Source: Periplaneta americana (taxonomy: Eukaryota > Arthropoda > Insecta > Blattodea > Blattidae). Taken from it: DNA of 64,000 nucleotides. Location of the stretch: positions 14,029,208 to 14,093,207 of the forward strand of contig NC_091120.1 of the NCBI RefSeq assembly GCF_040183065.1, in the 5' to 3' direction. Made by a program: the position numbers and the translations under genes. The notes below the pieces were generated by a model. It saw only the letters and a program-made list of their open reading frames with translations, was not told the DNA's origin and did no database searches. Shown here piece by piece: positions 1 through 11,130 of the stretch (position 1 is the first letter of the stretch; each line of letters opens with the position of its first letter).

Positions 1-245
1 AGATCCGTCGTCTTTTGTCTTCCAATACTACCAACTACTAGTAACTTTACAGAATATGAAGTTTTATTTCGGCACATGCATAACATTACATAATACTCAT
101 GTTAAATGATACTTTTAGGTGCATATAAACTGTAAAAGTGCTGTTAAGCGTGGAAAAATAACGATGTATATAAAAAGTTTACATGAAATAATATCAATGT
201 TGGCACACCTGTCTTCCGTTCTCGTAGCGCTATCTATACAGGTCA

Positions 246-253
246 ATGACGTC
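246..253 (+). promoter_or_regulatory. CRE-like palindrome TGACGTCA
   Basis: A perfect TGACGTCA octamer, the binding site known for CREB/ATF bZIP factors, lies about 95 bases upstream of the candidate start codon at 347. A promoter role is inference. The same octamer occurs near 21193 and, as TGACGTCAC, at the TIR element ends near 14046 and 21305, so it may simply belong to repeats. Confidence 0.2.
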
Positions 254-346
254 ACATCACAAATTAAGGTATTGACTTCCTGTGAATGCGAGTGTTAGTG
301 AGTGTCTTCTATTTAGTACATATTTTAGCTAGTGTGCACAAAAGCA

Positions 347-400
347 ATGATTAGTATGGAAACGGATAAAATTATTGAAGACACGAACACCAATTCACAG
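347..400 (+). CDS. candidate first coding exon of an unidentified gene
   Basis: An ATG opens 18 codons (start MISMETDKIIEDTNTNSQ) that end exactly at CAG|GTGAGA, a near-consensus 5' splice site at 400/401. The peptide is acidic and polar and I do not recognise it. No matching downstream exon was found in the window, although a long intron filled with transposons would be normal for such a genome. Evidence is limited to the ATG, the short open frame and the donor match. A chance match is at least as likely. Confidence 0.2.
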
Positions 401-1209
401 GTGAGAGCATTACAGAATACTTGTTTTGTTTCAAGAAAAACTACATGAGTAGTTGAAGCCGTGGAACAACGCCATCTTGCAATTTGTTCCTATTGGAAGT
501 TAACTATTTGGCCTTTTATTTTAGTAATGAGAAGATTATGAGAATGCGTGCTAGAGGAACATGTAAACCTTTTTAAATGATGAAGTGTAACGTTTCGTCC
601 AGGGTCTGAAATTTTGAACAATGTTTAAATTTTTCAGCAGTGTTAGAGTTTGGCAGCATGCGAGATGTCTGCTACTGCCAAATGTCAGCTGTTCACAAAT
701 CTTTGTCTAGGTCTCTTATTTCCCATAGAATTCGGTTGTTTTCCTTTGCCATTGATTAATATTTTACGGTAATACTACTTCAATGCAGAACGTGCATCAA
801 ATATTTAGGAATTAAAACGTTTTGCAGATTTGAACAAGTGTTTTTTTTTTGTTTTTGTTTTTAAGGTTAGTGTTGTTCTATGAGATTGCAAAATTGAAAT
901 CGGGGGAATTTATTCGAATGTGTGTGGTTTTCGTATAATGTATGTTATTCAAACTTATCTTGTTAAAAAATTAAAACAGATTTCAATTTATACTAGAATT
1001 TATCTGTGTATACTGTGTTGATAATTCAGAATGAAGGCCAATGAGATTTAATGAAAATTTAACTTTATTAGCTTTGCTAAAGTTGCGTTTATTCCATTAA
1101 GGCTATTGAATGTTAATCAGACGACAGTTCTTTTGAAGGAAGTATTAAAGTAATGATATAGATTTGAGAAGTCGGTTCAGGGAGTTCAAGTTTTCAATAA
1201 GATAACAAT

Positions 1210-1612
1210 ATGTTTACTAAGAGTAACTTTTTTAAAGTCTTCACAAAACTCCTCGACACCAGACTTATACGTGAAACAGACCACGTAATCCCAGAGGAAC
1301 AGTTTAGCTTTCGTCAAGGGCGAAGCACCATTCATGCAATAACAAACCTATTAAGAGACATAGAAGACGCACTGCGAAGACCAAAAGCTAAACTGCTGTG
1401 TTTTCGTGGACTAGTTCAAACCTTCGTTATGTTCAACAGGGAATAGCTCGTCGCAAAACTTGAAAACATCACACAACGCTCAAACCTAATGACCAGGACA
1501 GTAACCTACGCAGTATTCTAGCCTACGACACTTTCTCAGAACTTGAAAGTATCACACAGACTAAGGGTGGGTAATTTTATAGAAACGGTACTAAATACCA
1601 ACTGCTGTGGAT
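1210..1612 (+). pseudogene. LINE reverse transcriptase relic, N-terminal part
   Basis: The frame from 1210 reads FKVFTKLLDTRLI, then PEEQFSFRQGRSTIHAI, the RT fingers block where LINE polymerases have an F-G/S-F-R-x-G-R-S-T signature. It runs on through a block of the type DIEDALRRPKAKL. A stop at 1444-1446 and frameshifts follow, with recognisable remnants (KLENITQRSNLMTRT, HRLRVGNF) to about 1612. The frame resumes with the ...LQGDP block at about 3166, so this is one LINE copy split by later DNA. The clade is not assigned. It is non-functional. Confidence 0.75.
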
Positions 1613-2183
1613 AAGAGTATAAACGAGTGATTTTGTGTGGGAGGACACGTCTTAAATTGCTATCATAATAATATGCAGTAGACATGGAAATATAGGCCTA
1701 TATTACATTTTTCATATCCCAGGAGAAGGATAAGCGAAACTAGCACAAGGAAAGTAAAACCCAGGTGATACCTTTGACAGTCGAGAAGTGATCAAACAAT
1801 CCTAACAAAGTAATGAATGTATTAAGCTTAGTTATATTTCAATCTAATTGGGATGTAATTTTGTATTTATTGGGGGAGCTACCGCCCTCCAATTGTACAC
1901 TGTCGCTCCCAAATCCCCACGACACTTAGAAAAAAAAAACCTATGATGAAACTAGCGCTGAGGTAGTTCCGGTGATTTCGAAAGTGAAAATCGTTGAATT
2001 TATAATGAATTTTCTGTGGAGCTGTAGGTGATCGTATATACAAGGCATACTAAAAGCCTAAACTAACCAAATCTAGTCTATCACAGATTCGTATGTGCAA
2101 GGAATAGGAAAGGAACTACCTTAGCGCTGGTTTAGTCAAACCAATTAATACACAAAGAAAAGTACAGTGGCATTAAAAACTCT
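1613..2183. other. unassigned DNA inside the split LINE
   Basis: No coding or repeat signature recognised. It sits between the two halves of the LINE relic and directly abuts the tail of the SINE at 2184-2736. It contains an AT-rich stretch near 1800-1880. Confidence 0.4.
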
Positions 2184-2736
2184 GTGTGTGTGCGTGCGTG
2201 CGTGCGTGCGTGCGCGCGCGCGTTTCTTTTTACCTACCTACTTCACTACGTGATTTGGGTTCCGCATACTGCGGATGGATGGCAGAACTGTGACCCATTT
2301 TCGAATTGCACACCTCTTCAGCGGGCCATGTTATGCATGATGTGTATCTGTGAAGAGTTATGTCGTGTACTGGAGTGAGTGTATGTTAAGTATTCGTGTA
2401 AGTGTAATGTAGGGAATGGCTGAGGATGATGATGGTGAGAAGAGGAAACCCAGTGCCGGCACGTCGAATAGCACCAAGGGGGCTGCCAGGCTTAATGTCC
2501 CAATCCGACGGACGAATCATTATCAACAGTGACATATGCCTTCCCTTCATATGCATTACGGAAAGATTTGGGATTTAACTCAGGCATAATTATTGGTCCA
2601 CAATTTAGTGATTAGAAGTTGTGCACCTCTATATCTCCTAGTCCCGAGATAAAAATTATCTGACCCCGCCGGGAATCGAACCCAGGCCAGCTAGTCTGGA
2701 GGCAGATATGCTACCATAGAGATAACTCGGCAGACT
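2184..2736 (-). mobile_element. tRNA-derived SINE, family IV (about 0.5 kb)
   Basis: The right end, read on the minus strand, has a tRNA-like head with promoter boxes (GAGTTATCTCTATGG as A-box region, GGTTCGATTCCC as B box near 2671-2682). The body matches the copy at 30396-30928 over its length (shared CCGCATACTGCGGAT, GTGCCGGCACGT, ATCCGACGGACGAATCA). The SINE's 3' end (left on the plus strand) runs into an alternating TG/CG tract at 2184-2222. I could not find a convincing target duplication. It lies between the halves of the LINE relic. Confidence 0.75.
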
Positions 2737-3165
2737 ATGTTAACAACGTTTTCCTTACATTTTTATTGTACCTTGTTTTTTTAATATACCATGCAGGCTT
2801 TGTTTAATCGTAAGTTTTAGTTGCCATGCTAATATTTTACACTGCCTAGGTACAATCAGGACATAGGCTAGTTAAAAATGCAAGGAAAAATTTTTGATAT
2901 CACTTTAGTGTACTTCCATTGAGGTTAGGCTAGCAGAAAAACGACATATTATGTAAAAGATGTGCTAATAGATTACCGAAATTTGTGTACTTCACATATT
3001 TCAATACTATAGTAGCCTATGTCTTAATTATTAACAATATTTTGGAAAATAATTTAAAGTGTCTTTCTTGTATTCTTTAGCATAGATTGTAGCATGTCAA
3101 GCATGATGTCATTAAGATGTGCTTCGTGCCTTTGTACCTATTACACTACTTCTATGAAATTACCT
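2737..3165. other. unassigned AT-rich DNA
   Basis: No coding or repeat family recognised. It ends where the LINE frame resumes with an LQGDP-type block. Confidence 0.4.
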
Positions 3166-4190
3166 AATGGTGAACTGCAGGGAGACCCAGCCAGTCTATT
3201 ACTTTTTAACATCGCTACCACAAACCTCATAGAAGAACTACAAACAAGTTAAAAAGAAACTGCCATATGCATGTATGCAGGCGATATGATACTAGCATTG
3301 ACTGAAAGGAACTACCTACAAAACGCCCTAAAGTTCCTATCCAGCTGGGCAGACAAAAATGAGCTTCTCGTTAAAAGGAGGAAGTGTTCAGATTATATTT
3401 AGAAAGAGAGGAAAGGTTGCAGCAGAAGATATAAGAACAAGCCCTTAGAAATAGTTAACTCCTTCAAATATCTAGGTGTCACACTATACACAACAAATAC
3501 ATCGTACAGCATCCATGTCATAGGAAGAACCATAGCAGCAAGGAAAGCAATATACGACAGTAAAAACAAACAGTTGTTGCTACAAACTACAATAACATTA
3601 TTCAGAAAAAAAATCATCCCTATAGTAATACTGGAATAAATCTAACTTTTCAAAATGAACGAGAAATGATCTGAAAACCATCTAGAACAGCTCTGGACAT
3701 AAGAGGGGAAGTGAAAGGGATAAAGAAACCACCGCCCATTTCCTTTTTGGTTACACCACCTTATAAATAAACACAGAGTAAGGCTCTGTGCATCAATGGT
3801 GGATTTTAGGCGACCAGCGAGAGCCGAAAGTTCGTAAAAGCCTGGTAGAATCTGTCCTCTCTGCTCTTACCGCACCAAAACATAATTGTCTCAGCTGGGG
3901 AAGGTGGAGTGGGGAGTTAAGGGGTGATCTGCAGTGACTCGAGTTAATACTGCCCAGGCCTGACCTAGAACAAGTAAAAGCTCAATATTTGAAAGCTGTC
4001 CTAGTGTCTCAAAATTCATCCTATCAAGACTTGTATATGTACTGCTGGAGATCCCTTCTTCTTAGAAGATATACTGAAAGACATCAGTATCTACTGCCAA
4101 CTGAGGAGAACGAGAGGAAGGTTCTGCAAAAAATAGTACAGAAAAGAGAAGACATATGGCTAGAATTCTTCAGCACAGACGCCATGATAA
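3166..4190 (+). pseudogene. LINE reverse transcriptase relic, C-terminal part
   Basis: Translation with frameshifts gives NGELQGDPASLLLFNIATTNLI, the RT motif usually written LQGDPLSPLLFN. It continues with a degenerate catalytic box (MYAGDMILA in place of YADDM), FKYLGVTL near 3465-3485, then a C-terminal block DLEQVKAQYLKAV near 3965-3995 and a C-terminus reading FFSTDAM near 4170-4185. It is the continuation of the relic at 1210-1612. The second catalytic position is changed (A-G-D for A-D-D) and there are several stops, so it is dead. The right end is the junction with the Tc1 inverted repeat. Confidence 0.7.
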
Positions 4191-4444
4191 ACATAGGCTC
4201 AACTGTATTTTACACTTCGAATATTGAATTTTGATATTGCATATGGATCATTAGCTAAGAGTATGTAGAAAAAAAAAAGACCGCTCCCAAAAATTCAGTG
4301 ATGTTACAATGTAAACAAAATTGAATGAAGCGACCGTTAGTTGTAATGTCCTAATAGATTTTTAAGATTTCTGAAGCATTCCTCAAATGTTTCGTAGTTG
4401 AACAGTCGAAATCTGTTAAAAGGTCATCATATTCTAAAGAAACA

Positions 4445-5385
4445 AGCAATGTCTCCGGAAGAAGTTATTAGAGCTATTGCTTTAAGGCAAGAAGACTATA
4501 GCATATGCTGTGTCGCTAACATTTTGAGTACAGCTCATAGTACTGTATATAATATTATCAAATGATTTGAGGAGACAGGTGAGTACATCAGAAGAGCTGG
4601 ATCAGGATGACCACATGCCACAAATGCACAGGATGACTGATTTATTGTGTTATCAGTGCTCTGTGATCACTTTACACCAGCATCAATTGTTGAGGGGTGT
4701 AAATGTTTCTGCCAGAACAGTCAGAAGAAGGTTAAATGCTCATGGATTTAACTCCAGAAGACACTACTGGGCCAGAATTGTTCCCAGAACATCAAATAGC
4801 CTGCTTGCATTTTGCACGTCAGCACATCCGTTGGACAAATGAAGACTGGAGTTCTGTGTTATTCGCAGACGAGTCGTGATTCAGTCTACATTCCCCAGAT
4901 GAACGAGAGAAAGTATGGCGGAGGCGTGGAGAGCGGTATGCACAGTGTGTTATTGCACAGAGAAGACCTTTCAACGGAGGCTCTATAATGGTATGAGTAG
5001 GTATCAGTACCGAGTTGGTTATTGATAATGGATCAATAACAGTGGCCAGATACATCGCAGAAAGTCTAGAAGAACATGTCATTTCATATGCTCCTTTTAT
5101 AGATGATAATTTCCAGCTGATGCATGATAATGCTCGTGCACACACTGCAAGAATTGTGGCAGATTACACCCTGCAATGGCCAGCACGCAGTGCAGACGTG
5201 AACCCCATAGAGATTGTGTGGGGATATATATCTTGGCAGGCAAATTCGGAGAGGAGAAGCACCTCTGGAAAAAAATGGAAGATCTCCGAGAAACTCTGTC
5301 AGAATGGAGGAATATCGATCAAGAAGAGATTGCTGTCGTTATCCACAGCATGCCTCATCACTTGGGAGACATTATTAGAGCCTGA
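4445..5385 (+). pseudogene. decayed Tc1-like transposase (DDE type)
   Basis: Pieces in shifting frames give an N-terminal helix-turn-helix (SPEEVIRAIALRQEDYS, 4450-4500), then VNVSARTVRRRLNAHGFNSR (about 4695-4760), LFADES with the first catalytic Asp near 4868, MHDNARAHTARIVADY with the second Asp near 5123-5165, and NPIE.VW with the third acidic residue near 5203-5220. The longest open piece is 5015-5482. Relative to the family, about eight residues are missing between VADY and LQWPARSAD. Several stops interrupt it, for example right after ADES. Such enzymes cut and paste DNA at TA sites, but this copy cannot. Confidence 0.85.
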
Positions 5386-5540
5386 GGAGGAAATGCACGA
5401 TATTGAAAATAAAAATCGGAGGAAGGAGAAGAAGACGCCAGAAAAAAATAACAAAGACAGAAACCATGTTAATTTAGTGTAATTTAGTTATCAAACAAAT
5501 TAAAAAAAATTTTAAATGTTTATTCTTTTGTTTTCTATAT

Positions 5541-6019
5541 TTTATTTATTTTATTTTTTATTTTAGTAGGTTATTTTACGACGCTTTTGCTGGCCTTCTA
5601 TGCCCAAGGTTGCGGGTTCGATCCCAGGCCAGGTCGATGGCATTTAAGTGTGCTTAAATGCGACAGGCTCATGTCGGTAGATTTACTGGCATGTAAAAGA
5701 ACTCCTGTGGGACAAAATTCCGGCACATCCAGCGACGCTGATATAACCTCTGCAGTTGCGAGCGTCGTTAAATAAAACATAACATTTACGACGCTTTATC
5801 AACAGCTTAGGTTATTTAAGTGTCTGAATGAGATGAAGGTGATGCCGGTAAAATGAGTCCAGTGTCCAACACCGAAAGTTAACCAGCATTTGCTCATATT
5901 GGGTTGAGGGAAAACCCCGGAAAAAACCTCAACCAGGTAACTTGCCCCAACCAGGAATCAAATCCGGGTCACCTGGTTTCGCGGCTAGATGTGCCAACCG
6001 TTACTCCACAGGTGTGGAC
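5541..6019 (-). mobile_element. tRNA-derived SINE, family III, split by another SINE
   Basis: The tRNA-like head is at the right (minus strand: CACACCTGTGGAGTAACGG, B-box region near 5965-5975) and the T-rich/AGTAGGTTATTTTACGACGC tail at the left. A 13-bp target duplication TTGTTTTCTAYAT flanks it (5528-5540 and 6020-6032). A family I SINE occupies 5588-5784. Other copies are at 9937-10190 and 37714-37967. Confidence 0.85.
5588..5784 (+). mobile_element. tRNA-derived SINE, family I, 5'-truncated
   Basis: It begins inside the tRNA-like head (CTGGCCTTCTATGCCC), has the B box GGTTCGATCCC, then the family core GGCATTTAAGTGTGCTTAAA and the tail CGTCGTTAAATAAAACATAAC. A perfect 13-bp target duplication TTTACGACGCTTT (5575-5587, 5785-5797) shows LINE-type target-primed insertion into the family III SINE. 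It lacks the A-box part. Confidence 0.9.
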
Positions 6020-6149
6020 TTGTTTTCTACATAGTCATAACTAATGATTCATATGCAGTATCAAAATTCCATTCGAAGTGTAAAAATAATGTAGTTGAGA
6101 CCAAAAATATGAGGTGTCGGTTTTTTTTTTTTTTTTGACCAGCAGTGTA

Positions 6150-7010
6150 TCTTTATCTTAAATTTTAATTTTGACTCTGACGAAACATCTCGTATTGCAT
6201 TATAAACATCACTTGTAAAATGTTAGGTGTTTGTACTTAAATGTCTTCAATGATTTATTGAGATTCTAGGTGCTATAAGTTAGAAGCAGATTTAATGAAA
6301 AGTGCTGATATGTTTTTCTTAACACATGGTCTTTATCAAATATAGTAATTATACACATTTCGTCTGTAAATGTCCATGCATCCAACTGCAGTGTTGCAAA
6401 GCAATGTTATTTTGTCATTGTCATCATTAACTATCTTGGATTAGGCTCCTGGCGTGTTCTTCTTCAGATTGAAAGCTGCTCTGACCACCGTTTTCTCGGT
6501 CATCCAAGGTCTCTCTTTCCACAAGGATTATACTGGTAGTTAAGGGTATGTTCTTTCAAAGGTGTTAGTAGTCTCATTTCTTCTATTCTCATTGTTGAGA
6601 CTCATGTTTCTGAGGTATGTAATAAAGTTAGAATTGCCATTACTTTGTAAAATTACTCAAAATTGTCTGTAGGTGGACTTTTTTTAAATAATGCCGATTT
6701 CATTTTACTTGAAAGTTGCTAAAATTTGGCTAATTTGATGTCTACATTTGTGGAATTTATGTACGAGTTGCAGCAACTGAGGTAGTTAAAAGCATTTACC
6801 TGTGCAATACTATTGTTTTTAACCTATTAACGACAGTTTTAGATCATATTTGATCGTGGCCTCAGGACAGTGTTATCTTTGATTATAAGCAAACTGAAGA
6901 GGATAAGAGTGAGAGTCCCCCCCTCCCCCCGGCTATGGGAGCACACCAGATAGAAAAGCATGCCTGTTTCGAGGCCTTATGGTGGCAGCCCCACCACTAA
7001 ACTCGTTCAT
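6150..7010. other. unassigned AT-rich DNA
   Basis: No coding or repeat family recognised between the Tc1 right end and the RT relic at 7014. A short C-run lies near 6918-6930. Confidence 0.4.
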
Positions 7011-7013
7011 CGA

Positions 7014-7435
7014 TGGACTGGTACTCCATTCAGAGGACATTTTCATATACTCTAAATCTTCAGACGAGTAGCCGGATTATTTTGTCTTTAACTGAAAATA
7101 GTCTGGAAACGAAATTGGCTTGAATATAAATGGAAATAAAACCCAAAGGTTTAATTCAAACAAAAAGAAAAAATAATCCAATAGACAAAATTCAAATAAG
7201 CAGTAACTCTATAGACGTAGTCCACAAATTTAAATATCTAGGTGTAATACTCACAGATAGGAATGGAGAAATGGAGGAAATCAAAAGCAGAATTCAAACA
7301 GCTAATAAAGCATATCATGCGGTATTACCCCTGGTCTGAGACCGAAGTGTCAGTTGGAGGACTCAAATAACACTCTACAAGGTACTGATTCGTAGTATTA
7401 TCATAATTGTATGGAAGTGAAACATGGACGTTTCT
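7014..7435 (+). pseudogene. LINE RT fragment (thumb region)
   Basis: Translation with frameshifts shows a degenerate catalytic strand (SEDIFIYSKSSDE near 7030-7070, where active enzymes have ADD). It then reads VVHKFKYLGVILTDRNGE (7225-7275), EIKSRIQTANKAYHAV (7285-7325) and a last recognisable block TLYKVLIRSIIII near 7375-7405. This is the RT thumb/connection of RTE-like LINEs. Truncated at both ends. Confidence 0.65.
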
Positions 7436-8102
7436 CTTCACTTTGTGTCTATGTATAGTCTAGTTGATAACTCCAAAGTAAGCTGGTTTAACCTTCATAA
7501 ATACGTTATTGTCTGATAATTATGATGGATAAGTTTTTTGTCGCTTCAAAATACGTGTGAAGCATAGTGCATAAATTTGGTGTAAACAGTAAAACAAAGA
7601 ACGAATTTTACGAGATACCATAACGTGAAGTGTATAATGCTTTGTATGTAGTGTTGAGAATTACGTGGTGTATGCCGTAAAATGGACTATTAATTTTTTG
7701 AGTTATTAATTATATTTGTGCTAGAATTTTCTTTTGAACTTTAAGAATACTAAGATGTTACTATGTGAAAACTTCAATGTTAAGATTTGGTGGAAATCAA
7801 TTTCTCAGCATTTCAGACAGGTTTAGTACGGAAAGAAGTTTTCGATTTTCTGCTGTGGTTATTTGGATAGCCATTTCTTAAGAAGCTATTGAAAGAATTT
7901 GTTACCCCAGAAATACGTAGAATTTTGAGGAGTTGACTATAAAAAAAAACAATGAGTAGGCAACACTATCAGATGGAGTTGCAAATTACGCATCTTGAAT
8001 CGCGAGCACGCGTGTGCGTGTGCGTGTGCGTGCGTGGCGTTTCGTCAGCCCACGCGAGTTGTGTGGATATAAAGGGAAAAGTTGAGACGGTGTCGGGTGG
8101 AG
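7436..8102. other. unassigned DNA with a GT/GC simple repeat
   Basis: No coding signal. A GTGTGCGTGTGC-type simple repeat lies at about 8009-8036, just upstream of a tRNA-like sequence. Confidence 0.4.
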
Positions 8103-8176
8103 TTCCCGGGTAGCTCAGTTGGCAGAGCGCTGGTACGTTCAACCAGAGGTCCCGGGATCGATACCCGGCCCCGGAA
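8103..8176 (+). mobile_element. tRNA-like SINE head (anticodon-loop GTT)
   Basis: A 74-nt cloverleaf-like unit: A box TAGCTCAGTTGGCAGAGCG, anticodon stem CTGGT/ACCAG with a 7-nt loop ACGTTCA, and B box GGATCGATACC. The acceptor arms TTCCCGG/CCCGGAA pair with one mismatch. Position 33 of the loop is C instead of the invariant U, and the B box is GGATCGA rather than GGTTCGA, so a functional tRNA is unlikely. The non-tRNA sequence following it (AACAATTTTTACC) suggests a SINE head. How far the SINE body reaches (up to about 8635) is unclear. Confidence 0.6.
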
Positions 8177-8633
8177 CAATTTTTACCTTGAAATTATTCA
8201 TTACGGATAATGGTTAAGTCAGTGGTCGTCAGAACTTACTGAAATGGGTAACGGGTAAGCAGTGCATCGTAATATGCCTCGTCGTGCAGCAGGAAGAGGG
8301 AGAGAGCATATCCGCCAGCAGCCACGGATGCATCGTAGTGCAGTCTCTTATTCGCGGGTAAGACACGCTAGCCCGAGGGTACATTGTGCTGATGACCGCT
8401 GGTGTAAGTGTAGGTGCATCTGTTATTATTGCATACAAGTGATAACAAACGGCGAAGTGGACAAATATGAAGAATCCTACAGAATCAATAGTGGCACAGC
8501 TTTCTATTTCACACAAAGATCTTAGTATCTTGTTAACAAAAATCGACAATATTTATTTGATATAAGTAACATTTTGCTAAGCAAGGTATAGGTTCCAGAG
8601 GTCATAATGAATCAATATTTTTTCATTGTGCAT

Positions 8634-8635
<2 letters not shown>

Positions 8636-8665
<30 letters not shown>

Positions 8666-9918
8666 TTTATTTAATCTGACAGGATTAAGGCCATAAGGCC
8701 TTCTCTTCCATCCTACCAGATAGCACATATAAATACAAAAAAGAAATACAAACACTGATGAAAATGATACAAATTAAGTTAAAACCCTATAGAGGGTCAA
8801 CAGAGTCAAAAGTACATTATAGTGCTCTCATCGAGCTAATACAACGAAAAGAAAGAAAACAGAGATAGCAATGACGATATTGATAACTGACAATAATAAT
8901 AATAATAGTAGCAATAATAATAATAATAATAATAATAAATACATTACATATTAATTTTCAATTTTACAACAGCATAGTTACAATATTTACTATATGTCAT
9001 GGGTTAAGGTGAAGTTGCGCAACCTGGCATGTGTTCAACAAACAATTCCACGAACTAGAATGTGATTTTTTAATTTAAATTTGAATTTTGATATTATCCG
9101 ACAGTCTCTGACGTGGTCAGGGAGAGAATTCCAGTGGCGTGGAATAGATATGCTGAAAGATGATGAGTAGAAGGATGTTCTGTGTAGAGGAATAGAGAGA
9201 AGGTACATGTTCCGGGTTCGAGGTAGTGAAAGGTAAATAAAACGAGATGCTAGGTAAGAGGGTGTGGAGGTGTGGATGATTTTAAATAGTAATAAGAGAG
9301 AGTTGAAGAATCTTCTTTCTTTAAGTGGACTCCAAGACAACAATTCTAGTGACGGTGTTACATGATCGAATTTTCTAATGTTACAAACGAAACGAACGCA
9401 GATATTGTGAACACGCTGTAGTCTATGGGCGAGATCAGTATTTAGATTCGTGAATAAAGAATCGCAATAATCGAAGTGGGGCATCACTAAAGTTTGGATC
9501 AGGTTCTTTTTAAGGCTGAGGGGTAAAACATTGGTTAAGTGTTTGAGGGAATGAATTATGGAAAAAGTTTTCTTACATATGTAGGTCACATGACTTTGAA
9601 AATTTAAATTTGAATCTAAATATACCCCTAAATTTTTTACTGTCTTACTATATGTAATTGTAGTATTATTTATTTTTGTATTTGATACAGTGGCTAGATC
9701 TATTTTGTTTAATGCTCGTTGGTGGCCCATTATTATAGCTTGTGATTTGTCTGGGTTTAGTCTGAGTCCAAATTTTTGCGCCCATTGAGCTACAGATGTT
9801 AGATCTTCATTAATTCTGGTCACAGAGTCATTGATTGTACAAGTTCGGGAATGAATGTAAAGTTGTAAGTCGTCAGCGTATAGGTGGTATTTTGAATATG
9901 TACTTTTATGTGTGAATA
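8636..9918 (-). mobile_element. Jockey/CR1-like LINE, 3' half
   Basis: On the minus strand this carries the C-terminal half of a reverse transcriptase, then a 3' UTR with the palindrome-like block GGCCTTATGGCC (near 8690) and an (ATT)n tail at 8636-8663. Related 3' ends with the same block and tail lie at 20840-21104 and 35877-36059. A second AAT-type repeat occurs inside the UTR at about 8892-8937. The 5' side is cut at 9918 by a mariner element inserted at TA. Confidence 0.85.
9035..9918 (-). pseudogene. Jockey/CR1-like reverse transcriptase C-terminal half
   Basis: About 293 LINE codons remain open. The frame starts with YHLYADDLQLYIHSRT, the catalytic YADD box, then WAQKFGLRLNPDKSQAI, VKNLGVYLDSNL (thumb), and HFDYCDSLFTNL, and ends RHWNSLPDHVRDC..., a C-terminus typical of these LINEs. 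Catalytic D-D is intact, but the fingers and endonuclease are absent. The first five residues of the open frame (to 9931) come from the adjoining mariner end, so the ATG is artificial. It would copy LINE RNA at a nick if complete. Confidence 0.85.
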
Positions 9919-9936
9919 CAGTGTCTCCCAATTTTC

Positions 9937-10190
9937 TTTATTTTATTTTAGTAGGTTATTTTACGACGCTTTGTCAACATCTTAGGTTATTTAACGTCTG
10001 AATGAGATGGTGATAATGCCGGTGAAATGAGTCCGGAGTCCAGCACCAATAGTTGCACAGCATTTGCTCATATTGGGTTGAGGGAAAACCACAGAGAAAA
10101 CCTCAACTAGGTAACTTGCCCCAACCGGGAATCGAACCCGGGCCACCTGGTTTCGCGGGCAGACGCGCTAACCGTTACTGCAAAGATGTG
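9937..10190 (-). mobile_element. tRNA-derived SINE, family III
   Basis: Same structure as 5541-6019: the tail is at the left (TTAGTAGGTTATTTTACGACGC) and the tRNA-like head at the right with B-box region GGGAATCGAACCCGGG at 10127-10142. It splits the left inverted repeat of the mariner element. The flanks TGTCTCCCAATTTT and TGTCCCAAATTG look like a diverged target duplication. Confidence 0.8.
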
Positions 10191-10289
10191 GACTGTCCCA
10201 AATTGATGTATACACATTTTGAAACAGTATTTCTCAGCAACGAGATGAGACAAATACAATTTTTGCGGTTTTGTATTCCTTAAGCCCAT

Positions 10290-11130
10290 ACATGTTCAAA
10301 ATGACCCCCTATCGCCACATTACATTCCCATCAACGACGTACAACAGAGCGACATACCAACTGGATTGTTGCTAATGGAATATCATTACAGGCATGTTCA
10401 ATCTGAACTCTCAGTTCCTCCAGTGGTCATGGTTTTATAGCGTACACTGTGTCCTTTAGACCTCCTCATAGATAGCAGTCTGGAGGGGTTAAATCCGGAG
10501 ATCGAGTTGGGAACTCCACAGCACTTCCTCTTCGTTCTATCCATCTCTGATTGAGTGTGCGATGGAGAAAATTCCTCACATTGACATGAAAGTGAGCTGG
10601 AGCCCCGTCTTGTTGAAACTAAAACTCATTTTCATTCTCAAAGAGGTCATTAAGATGTGGAATCGTGGTTTCCAACATTACAGGTATTTCTCACCCGTGA
10701 CACTCCCTTCGACGAAATACGGCCCAATTATTCCTCTGGAAGACAGAACACACCATACTGTTACTCATGGAAGATTGACGGCCTTTTCTTAAAGATGTGT
10801 GGATTTTCGTTAGTCCAGGTCACACAATTGTGCCGGTTAATAGTGTAAGTTTAAATGTGGCTTCATCTGACCAAACAATTAAGTATTGAAAATCTTCCCT
10901 TTCATCACACATATTCAAGAACCACTCACAAAATCCCAGTCGCCTATCTGGGTTGTCCTCATTTAGAGCGTGGTCAAGCCTCGGAATGTAAGGCTTCCAT
11001 CTTTGAGCTCGCAAAATTCGATGAACACTGGATTTGTTGACACCAATCTCACGAGAACATTGCCTCAATCTTCTTTGGGAATTGTGCAAAAGCCTGCATG
11101 ATTGCATCAACATTCTCGTTATCGGTGGAA
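10290..11130 (-). pseudogene. decayed mariner-family transposase
   Basis: The minus strand shows [20 protein letters not shown] (HTH), then [20 protein letters not shown], then [11 protein letters not shown] with the first catalytic Asp (open piece 10820-11113). Further pieces in other frames include WTNENPHIF (near 10810) and a C-terminal stretch corresponding to QRWIGR...EFPTRSPDLTP (10490-10550). Many stops occur downstream of 10820. Family knowledge: DDE transposases of the mariner/IS630 group insert at TA. This one is inactive. Confidence 0.8.

Larger units (their letters stand above)
1..1200. other. unassigned sequence with one possible exon
   Basis: AT-rich DNA without a recognisable transposable element. 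The only structured parts are the CRE-like octamer at 246-253 and the exon candidate at 347-400, listed separately. Short T-runs occur near 841-850. Confidence 0.5.
4190..6147 (+). mobile_element. Tc1-type DNA transposon with long inverted repeats
   Basis: Positions about 4190-4275 are repeated in inverse orientation at about 6020-6110 (shared TTTTACACTTCGAAT, CATTAG, TATGTAGAAAA), and a Tc1-type frame lies between. The right end is ...GACCAGCAGTG followed by TA, a typical Tc1 terminus. The left outer end is missing where it meets the LINE relic. The right arm is split by a family III SINE (5541-6019), which itself carries a family I SINE. Inactive. Confidence 0.8.

Noticed and set aside
8103..8176. 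Functional tRNA-Asn
   Set aside because: The loop lacks U33, the B box deviates, the acceptor stem has a mismatch, and the downstream sequence looks like a SINE body.
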